This document shows, in pieces, positions 17,273-22,078 of a DNA stretch of 22,078 nt. Under the pieces are notes generated by a model that saw only the letters and a program-made list of their open reading frames with translations, was not told where the DNA came from and searched no databases. The stretch's first letter is position 1. Each line of letters starts with the position of its first letter. The stretch covers positions 14,763 through 36,840 of the forward strand of contig DGEB01000023.1 in NCBI GenBank assembly GCA_002385735.1, written 5' to 3'. Source of the stretch: Peptococcaceae bacterium UBA3937 (GTDB taxonomy: Bacteria; Bacillota; Peptococcia; DRI-13; DTU073). The translations under genes were made by a program, and so were the position numbers.

Positions 17273-18490
17273 CTACATTGACGGCTTCATATTATCATAA
17301 ACCACTTTGCCGTCGATATATACTCTTTCCACCTGGCTACGCCAATCCAGGGGATGCCCCGACAGGATGGCGAAATCAGCGTCTTTTCCCGCTTCCAGAC
17401 TGCCAATCCGCTGCTCCTGCTTCAGGATGCGGGCCGGGTTAAGAGTAATCGCCCGTAAAGCCGCTTCTTCGGACATCCCGTTTTTCACGGCCAGAGCCGC
17501 GCAAATGGGCAGGTGCTGCACCGGAATCACGGAATGGTCGGTCGTCAACGCCACCAGAATCCCCGCCTCGTCCAGCAAAGCCGCCGTGCGCCAGGTCATA
17601 TCAGCCAACTCCACCTTGCTGCGGCTGGAAAGCGTAGGACCTACCACTACCGGGATGTTCCTTTTTTGCAGCTCCGGGATCACCTTATGGGCCTCCGTGC
17701 CATGTTCCAGCACCATATTTATCCCAAACTCGTCGGCAATCCGCAAGGCCGTGAGGATATCATCCGCCCGGTGGGCATGAACCCGCAAGGGGATTTTTTT
17801 CTGCAAGACCAACGCCACATTTTCCAAACCCAGGTCCCGTTCAAAGACTTCGTCCAAATCACCCGCTTCGGCCTTTTCCTTTTTGGTTAAATAGTCTTCC
17901 GCGTCCACTAAAGTCTGCCGCAATAAGGCCGCGATCCCCATCCGGGTACAGGGCATTTTTTTCTGTTCCACAAAAACCCGCTTGGGGTTTTCCCCAAAAG
18001 CCACCTTCAGCCCGGCCTGCGGTACTAAAACCATTGCGGCAAAACCATCGCCGGCTGTTTTCATCACCAAACTGGTCCCACCGACCACATTGGCGCTGCC
18101 CGGTCCGGTCATAACCGTGGTTACACCGCCGCTTACGGCATCACGAAAGCCCAAATCCAAGGGATTAACCGCATCCAGCGCCCTTAGTTCCGGAGTAACC
18201 GGCTCGGTGAATTCGTTTAAATCGTCACCATCATCCTGAAAGATTTCCTCTAAAATGCCCAAATGGGTATGGGCGTCGACCATCCCCGGGAAGACCGTTT
18301 TCCCCAGTAGATCAATTACTTCCGGCTCGTTTCCCTCGCCGGCCATTGCCCTGGCCTCGGCCCAAGGAAGTGCTTCCCCCACATATTGAATCGTTTTCCC
18401 TTTAATAATCAGCATGCCCTGTTCCAATACTGGTCCGTGCAGCGTATAAATCCGTCCGTTCTCCAATATTGTCGCTTTATTCTGACTCAC
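17273..18490 (-). CDS. Imidazolonepropionase-like amidohydrolase
   Basis: A 405-residue metal-dependent hydrolase of the amidohydrolase superfamily. Its metal-site motifs are in order: DAHTHLG (HxH on the first strand), a histidine in LRVHAHRADD, a histidine in VLEHGTEAH, and the aspartate in TTDHSVIP. The C-terminal segment ITLNPARILKQEQRIGSLEAGKDADFAIL is the composite beta-domain typical of cytosolic members such as imidazolonepropionase and related peptidase-like enzymes. The substrate is not evident; there are no other histidine-degradation genes nearby, so HutI is unlikely. I chose the GTG at 18488-18490, seven bases after GAGGAG. The frame is open to 18562 inside the asparaginase gene, but has no ribosome binding site there. 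Confidence 0.88.
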   Translation of the reverse strand: MSQNKATILENGRIYTLHGPVLEQGMLIIKGKTIQYVGEALPWAEARAMAGEGNEPEVIDLLGKTVFPGMVDAHTHLGILEEIFQDDGDDLNEFTEPVTPELRALDAVNPLDLGFRDAVSGGVTTVMTGPGSANVVGGTSLVMKTAGDGFAAMVLVPQAGLKVAFGENPKRVFVEQKKMPCTRMGIAALLRQTLVDAEDYLTKKEKAEAGDLDEVFERDLGLENVALVLQKKIPLRVHAHRADDILTALRIADEFGINMVLEHGTEAHKVIPELQKRNIPVVVGPTLSSRSKVELADMTWRTAALLDEAGILVALTTDHSVIPVQHLPICAALAVKNGMSEEAALRAITLNPARILKQEQRIGSLEAGKDADFAILSGHPLDWRSQVERVYIDGKVVYDNMKPSM

Positions 18491-18503
18491 GCTTCTACTC
18501 CTC

Positions 18504-19523
18504 TCACTCCACATCCACTTTGAAAGTGGGCCTGATTTCTCCGATGACTTGTCCCACCGCATTCGTCAACACCACATTGCTGTAGTCCGCCAGGACGGCT
18601 TTTTCTTTGTCGGTTATGGCCCCGATCTGGTGTAATAAAGAAATGACCACCGGCGGGATCGCCCGGTCACTGCCATCCTCCATTTTAACGGCAATCCCCC
18701 AGCCCGGCTCAGGCAGTCCTACGCAAAAGATGCCTTCCGCGCCGTCTTTCGCCAACAAGCGGCCTTTGGTGGCCTTCATCAAATCAGTAGTAAAACGATC
18801 GGTCCCCGCGACCAGGAAAGGATGGGTCGTCAGCGCCCCTTTGACAATCTCGCAAGCCGCTTCCCGCATTTCGTCCATATCGGTAGGTTCGGCCAGCCGT
18901 GCGTACGCATAGGCCATTTTGTCCAGCGGCAGGGCATAGGTAGGCACGTTACAGCCGTCAATCCCCAGCGGGATATCTTCCGGATCCATGATGACCAAAT
19001 CGGCCAGGCAATTTAACATCTCTTGCTGGACTTGATGTTCGGGAAGATAATAAGTTTCTAACGGCTGCTTCAAAAAACGGGCTAACGCCAGCATCCCCGC
19101 ATGTTTTCCGGAACATTCATTATGTAAAGGAGATGGTTCCCTGCCCTGAATCAGTAATTGTTCATAGGTTAGCTTATGCCGGGGCGGTCTGGCCCCACAC
19201 CGTAAGCATTCTTCGCCCAGGCCGATTTTTTCCAGCACCTCGATTACTTGTTCACAATGGCCCGGTTCTCCGCTGTGGGAGCTGGAAATGATGGCTACAT
19301 CCTTTAAAGTAAAATTAAATTCTACGGCGGCCCCGCTTTCAATTACGGCCAGAGCCTGGATCGGTTTGGCTGCGGAACGAAAATATGTGAGATGTTGAGG
19401 GTTCCCCAGTGCAAAAAGCCGCCGTCCCATCGCGTTCACAATGACGATAATCCCCCGGTGAACGCTTTCCACTACCTCGCCTCTCCTCACCTCAGCTAAT
19501 TTTACCGTTTCCACCAACACCAT
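18504..19523 (-). CDS. L-asparaginase, Rhizobium etli type (PF06089)
   Basis: Hydrolyses L-asparagine to aspartate and ammonia. The 339-residue protein belongs to the class 3 (ReAV-like) asparaginases, not to the ansA/ansB families. Residues of the known active site can be lined up with a constant offset of two: RSAAKP with Ser50 and Lys53, SSSHSGE with Ser82, HNECSGKH with Cys137 and Lys140, GIDGC with Asp189 and Cys191 (zinc ligands in ReAV). TKGRLLAKDGAEG lies near the expected position of the second lysine. Nothing needed for catalysis is missing. The start is uncertain by a few codons: ATG at 19521-19523 overlaps the upstream stop, but GGGAG is only three bases away, so the following GTG or TTG may be used. 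Translation is coupled to both neighbours. Confidence 0.92.
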   Translation of the reverse strand: MVLVETVKLAEVRRGEVVESVHRGIIVIVNAMGRRLFALGNPQHLTYFRSAAKPIQALAVIESGAAVEFNFTLKDVAIISSSHSGEPGHCEQVIEVLEKIGLGEECLRCGARPPRHKLTYEQLLIQGREPSPLHNECSGKHAGMLALARFLKQPLETYYLPEHQVQQEMLNCLADLVIMDPEDIPLGIDGCNVPTYALPLDKMAYAYARLAEPTDMDEMREAACEIVKGALTTHPFLVAGTDRFTTDLMKATKGRLLAKDGAEGIFCVGLPEPGWGIAVKMEDGSDRAIPPVVISLLHQIGAITDKEKAVLADYSNVVLTNAVGQVIGEIRPTFKVDVE

Positions 19524-20254
19524 CAACTCCCTTTTTGGGTCAATACACCGGCAATCAGATTCTTAAACAATGCTAAAGAACGCTCCTCCCTCGACCAATT
19601 ACATTCCGGGTGCCATTGCACCGCCACGATGCGGGCCGGCTTGCCGTCAGCACCTTCTTCCGGTTCAGACTCCAAAGCCTCGATTAAACCGTCCTGGCTC
19701 CAGGCGACCGCTCTTAATCCCTTCCCGACCCGCCGAACCGCCTGATGGTGAAAGCTGTTGACCCTAAAGCTTTCCTGTAGGGTCAATTGGTAGAGCCAGC
19801 TCTCGGGGGCAACTTGCACGGAATGGGTGGCGTACCAGCGGGCGGCGCGTTGATTGTGTTCCAGACCGGTCACCTGCCGGATATCCTGATAAACATCGCC
19901 CCCCGCCGCAATATTAAGGAGCTGTAACCCACGACAAATTCCCAGCACGGGCTTATCGCCCGCCAGACACAAGCGCGCCAACATAAGTTCAAAACAATCC
20001 CGCCGGGCTGTGATTTCACCCAAGCCCCGCAGCGGTTCTTCGCCAAAATAAAAGGGATCCACATCACTCCCGCCGGAAAAGATAAATCCATCCAATTGAT
20101 TATAATATACCGTAATTGCCTCCACACTATCAAGTCCCGGCAGCAAAAAAGGGATCCCGCCCGCCGCTTGAACGGCGCATACATATTCATCATGAAGCTT
20201 ATGCCAGTTGTTTTTTTCTTCCCAACCACAGCTAATCCCGATCGTAACGGCCAT
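19523..20254 (-). CDS. Class I glutamine amidotransferase-like gamma-glutamyl hydrolase (peptidase C26, PuuD-like)
   Basis: A 243-residue cytoplasmic hydrolase of the peptidase C26/PuuD group, which cleaves gamma-glutamyl amide bonds such as gamma-glutamyl-GABA. The catalytic triad is complete: Cys107 in VLGICRGLQLLN and His215/Glu217 in VQWHPE. The group hallmark FHHQAVRRVGKGL and FSGGSDVDPFYFGEE are present. The ATG (20252-20254) has AGGGTGA upstream. It is the first gene of a three-gene hydrolase set, followed with a 1-bp overlap by the asparaginase. No polyamine genes lie near, so the true substrate is open. Confidence 0.9.
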   Translation of the reverse strand: MAVTIGISCGWEEKNNWHKLHDEYVCAVQAAGGIPFLLPGLDSVEAITVYYNQLDGFIFSGGSDVDPFYFGEEPLRGLGEITARRDCFELMLARLCLAGDKPVLGICRGLQLLNIAAGGDVYQDIRQVTGLEHNQRAARWYATHSVQVAPESWLYQLTLQESFRVNSFHHQAVRRVGKGLRAVAWSQDGLIEALESEPEEGADGKPARIVAVQWHPECNWSREERSLALFKNLIAGVLTQKGS

Positions 20255-20395
20255 ACGCTCACCCTTTTGGCAGTTTCGCTTTCTATTCTTCCTCTCTTAT
20301 CAATGTACGATTTTTTCCGCAAAACATACCTGCAGATGCTGCCCTTTTCTTATTGTTTTTTCCTTCTCGTCTTATCCTTGTATTTGTTCCTGGCC

Positions 20396-20587
20396 TTATT
20401 CTTTTTCTGAATCCTGCCCGGGGTTTAATTGCTCCTTTTGGGGCAAGCGGCCCGCTTTCCGCAAACTTTCCCGCAAAAGATACTCAATATGCCCGTTCAC
20501 ACTGCGCAATTCATCAGCTGCCCAACGCTCAATCGCGGCGAAAATGACAGGATCAATCCGGAGAGGGAAGTTTTTCTTCATTGCCAT
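20396..20587 (-). CDS. Small ribbon-helix-helix (Arc-like) protein next to SPFH gene
   Basis: A 63-residue protein. Its core [39 protein letters not shown] has the layout of Arc/CopG ribbon-helix-helix DNA-binding proteins: a short beta-strand (FPLRID) followed by two helices, the second beginning [10 protein letters not shown]. The last about 18 residues ([17 protein letters not shown]) are polar and probably disordered. GGAG lies four bases before the first ATG and ten before a second one two codons on. It follows the SPFH gene by 39 bp in the same operon; as far as I recall this pairing recurs in Bacillota. Possible roles are an operon autorepressor or a membrane-complex adaptor; this is inference. 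Confidence 0.85.
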   Translation of the reverse strand: MAMKKNFPLRIDPVIFAAIERWAADELRSVNGHIEYLLRESLRKAGRLPQKEQLNPGQDSEKE

Positions 20588-20626
20588 TTTGCTCCTGATT
20601 CCCTTTATCGCTTGTTTTTCCGTTGA

Positions 20627-21472
20627 TTAGTATAAGCTACTGGCGTTGAGCACCGGCTGGGCAGCACGGTCAGAAACAATCGCCACCAGTAAATTATTGA
20701 TAATGGCCGCTTTCCGTTCTGGATCAAGTTCAACAATGCCATCCTGCAACAACTGCTCAATGGCCATCTGCGCCATCCCCACCGCTCCTTCAACGATCTT
20801 TTGCCGTGCCGCGATAATCGCCGTAGCCTGCTGACGTTGCAACATGGCGCTGGCGATCTCGGTAGCATAGGCTAAATGGGTTAAACGGGCCTCGATTACT
20901 TCTACTCCGGCGATGGCCAGACGGGCCTGCAACTCAGCCGCCAGTTCCGCCGCCACTTCTTCGGTATTACCCCGCAAAGAGTTGCCATCCCCGGAAAAAT
21001 CGTCATAGGGGTATTTGGTGGCCACATGCCGCAAGGCCGTTTCACTTTGGATTTCCACAAATTTTTCGTAATCCTCCACATCAAAAACCGCCTTGGCCGA
21101 ATCAACCACTTTAATTACCAACACCGCCGCGATTTCAATGGGATTACCCTCCACATCATTCACTTTAAGCTTTTCACTGTTAAAGTTCCGCACTCTTAAG
21201 GAGACCTTTCTCCCCACCGTAAAAGGAATACTGTACCAAAAACCGGCCTCCCGCAGGCTCCCCACGTATTTCCCGAAAAAGGTCAGAACCACGGCCTGGT
21301 TCGGCTGGACAATCCGCAGCCCGGCCGATAAAACAAAGGCACCGATTATCCCCAAAAAAACGACCCCCAGATTCAGCCTGAAGAAAGCACTGTAAATGAC
21401 CCAGCCTAATAAAAGAAGTATTAGTAAAATAACCACAAAACCGTTTACCTTCCAGACTTTTTTCTCTTCCAT
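20627..21472 (-). CDS. SPFH/Band 7 membrane protein
   Basis: A 281-residue membrane-anchored SPFH (stomatin/prohibitin/flotillin/HflC) protein, a family that forms large membrane-bound cages or microdomain scaffolds. Two hydrophobic segments (about 11-30 and 34-51) precede the SPFH domain: [70 protein letters not shown], and the helical part [56 protein letters not shown]. Glycine/alanine-rich flotillin repeats are absent, so this is not FloT. GGAGGG precedes the ATG. It is the first gene of a two-gene operon with a well-formed promoter and operator; mazEF lies just upstream behind a terminator. Confidence 0.93.
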   Translation of the reverse strand: MEEKKVWKVNGFVVILLILLLLGWVIYSAFFRLNLGVVFLGIIGAFVLSAGLRIVQPNQAVVLTFFGKYVGSLREAGFWYSIPFTVGRKVSLRVRNFNSEKLKVNDVEGNPIEIAAVLVIKVVDSAKAVFDVEDYEKFVEIQSETALRHVATKYPYDDFSGDGNSLRGNTEEVAAELAAELQARLAIAGVEVIEARLTHLAYATEIASAMLQRQQATAIIAARQKIVEGAVGMAQMAIEQLLQDGIVELDPERKAAIINNLLVAIVSDRAAQPVLNASSLY

Positions 21473-21496
21473 CCCTTATCCCTCCATACTCATATT

Positions 21497-21526
21497 TGAT
21501 ATATTTATGATATCACTTTTATATCA
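21497..21526. promoter_or_regulatory. Symmetric multi-half-site operator candidate
   Basis: The 30 bp read TGATATA (21497-21503), four bases, the 8-bp palindrome TGATATCA (21508-21515), four bases, TATATCA (21520-21526). The whole is symmetric about 21511/21512, apart from the 4-bp spacers. It covers the -10 and most of the spacer of the SPFH promoter, as a repressor operator would. Regularly spaced half-sites are what dimeric ribbon-helix-helix proteins bind, and one is encoded in this operon. Confidence 0.55.
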
Positions 21527-21535
21527 TATTCTCAA
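21507..21535 (-). promoter_or_regulatory. Sigma-A promoter of the SPFH-RHH operon
   Basis: On the minus strand TTGAGA (21530-21535), a 17-bp spacer and TATCAT (21507-21512). The transcription start would be near 21500, leaving a leader of about 28 nt before the SPFH start codon. Confidence 0.75.
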
Positions 21536-21554
21536 GCAAAAAGACAGCCAATAT

Positions 21555-21583
21555 AAAAACAAAAGCGGACTTTCATCCGCTTT
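21555..21583 (-). terminator. Terminator of mazEF
   Basis: On the minus strand an 8-bp stem AAAGCGGA / TCCGCTTT (arms at 21576-21583 and 21562-21569), with a 6-nt loop, ends in TTTTGTTTTT. It separates mazEF from the SPFH operon. Confidence 0.85.
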
Positions 21584-21600
21584 TTAAGTCTGCTATGTAT

Positions 21601-21951
21601 TTAAAAATCCGTTAAAGCCAAACTGATACGCAGGGCGTCATCCACCTTCTCCATTAAGTCCTCGTCCAGGGAAGACACCTTCTGTTTTAACCGCTGTTTA
21701 TCAATCGTTCTTATCTGTTCCAACAAAACAACGGAATTTTTCTCCAAGCCACTGGCTTTCCGAGTCAGTTCCACATGGGTCGGCAGCTTGGCCTTTTCCA
21801 ACTGACTGGTAATCGCGGCCACAATCGTGGTCGGGCTGTATTGATTACCGATATCATTTTGAATGACTAATACCGGCCTTGTCCCTCCCTGCTCGGAGCC
21901 AATCACCGGATTCAATTCCGCATAGAAAATATCGCCCCGTTTTACACTCAT
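21601..21951 (-). CDS. mazF: mRNA interferase MazF (EndoA type)
   Basis: MazF is a sequence-specific endoribonuclease toxin that cleaves single-stranded mRNA when free of its antitoxin. The 116-residue protein closely resembles Bacillus Endo[37 protein letters not shown], the catalytic pair Arg25 and Thr48 (in VAAITSQ), and [12 protein letters not shown]. Nothing suggests inactivation. The ATG (21949-21951) has GGAG eight bases upstream and overlaps the antitoxin stop codon (ATGA); a TTG two codons earlier is rejected because it is only two bases from that site. In this lineage the pair is usually a fixed chromosomal module, not a mobile one. Confidence 0.95.
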   Translation of the reverse strand: MSVKRGDIFYAELNPVIGSEQGGTRPVLVIQNDIGNQYSPTTIVAAITSQLEKAKLPTHVELTRKASGLEKNSVVLLEQIRTIDKQRLKQKVSSLDEDLMEKVDDALRISLALTDF

Positions 21952-22078
21952 GAGCAACGCTCCACTAATTTTTTTTCAATTAGCAAGCTTGCCTCCTCTT
22001 CACAATAATGAAATTCATCGGCTAAAGCAAGATTAATCCGTCCCATTTCCAAATATCCGACCCGCATTTGTTCCTTGA
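21948..22078 (-). CDS. mazE: MazE-type antitoxin (EndoAI-like), 3' part
   Basis: Forty-three codons run in from the right edge, ending at a TGA (21948-21950) that overlaps the mazF ATG. The visible protein contains [34 protein letters not shown], matching the C-terminal toxin-binding half of the Bacillus antitoxin EndoAI. The N-terminal ribbon-helix-helix DNA-binding part lies outside the window. The overlap couples antitoxin and toxin translation. Confidence 0.88.
   Translation of the reverse strand, partial: KEQMRVGYLEMGRINLALADEFHYCEEEASLLIEKKLVERCS

Noticed and set aside
19523..20254. The class I amidotransferase gene as the missing glutaminase subunit of GuaA.
   Set aside because: Its FHHQAVRRVGKGL and SGGSDVDP motifs place it with PuuD/peptidase C26 hydrolases, it lies 17 kb away, and it is coupled to an asparaginase.
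21601..22078. mazEF as a sign of a mobile or defence island.
   Set aside because: The EndoAI/EndoA pair is a standard chromosomal module in Bacillota, and no integrase, phage or restriction genes accompany it.

Overview
The window reads as chromosomal DNA of a Bacillota (Firmicutes)-type bacterium. The signs are consensus sigma-A promoters, AGGAGG-type ribosome binding sites with several TTG/GTG starts, a perfect CIRCE element on groESL, a MazE/MazF pair of the EndoAI/EndoA kind, and the operon tsaE-tsaB-rimI-tsaD. motAB points to a flagellated cell. I cannot name the genus; a deep-branching, moderately AT-leaning Clostridia-like lineage is a guess. There is no sign of phage, insertion sequences or CRISPR: this is mostly housekeeping sequence.

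Layout: 1-749 (-) 5' part of a sodium:solute symporter; 859-934 (-) tRNA-Ala(CGC) with its own promoter; 1014-2920 (-) hpt-guaA, a guanine salvage/GMP operon; 3076-3804 (-) a membrane-anchored protein of unknown function; 3953-6367 (-) a Lon-like protease; 6588-8112 (+) motA-motB; 8213-8644 (-) a CBS-pair protein; 8881-10816 (-) groES-groEL under CIRCE; 11245-11820 (+) 5-formyltetrahydrofolate cyclo-ligase; 11942-12415 (-) a RidA-family protein; 12416-12968 a gene-free stretch with a cluster of DnaA-box-like 9-mers; 12969-14387 (-) a CorC/HlyC-type membrane protein; 14493-17213 (-) tsaE-tsaB-rimI-tsaD for t6A tRNA modification; 17273-20254 (-) three tightly coupled hydrolases (peptidase C26-like amidotransferase, asparaginase, amidohydrolase); 20396-21472 (-) an SPFH membrane protein plus a small ribbon-helix-helix-like protein; 21601-22078 (-) mazF and the 3' end of mazE.

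The observations most worth following are: (1) GuaA has an intact synthetase half, but its glutaminase domain is shortened, with the catalytic Cys replaced by Ser and the His/Glu-bearing half missing, which predicts an ammonia-dependent enzyme or a separate glutaminase partner; (2) at least six same-orientation DnaA-box-like 9-mers lie within about 185 bp, next to an AT-rich segment with a nested inverted repeat, far from any dnaA gene; (3) a symmetric 30-bp multi-half-site operator sits on the sigma-A promoter of the SPFH/RHH operon. The symporter (1-749) and mazE (21948-22078) are cut by the window edges.
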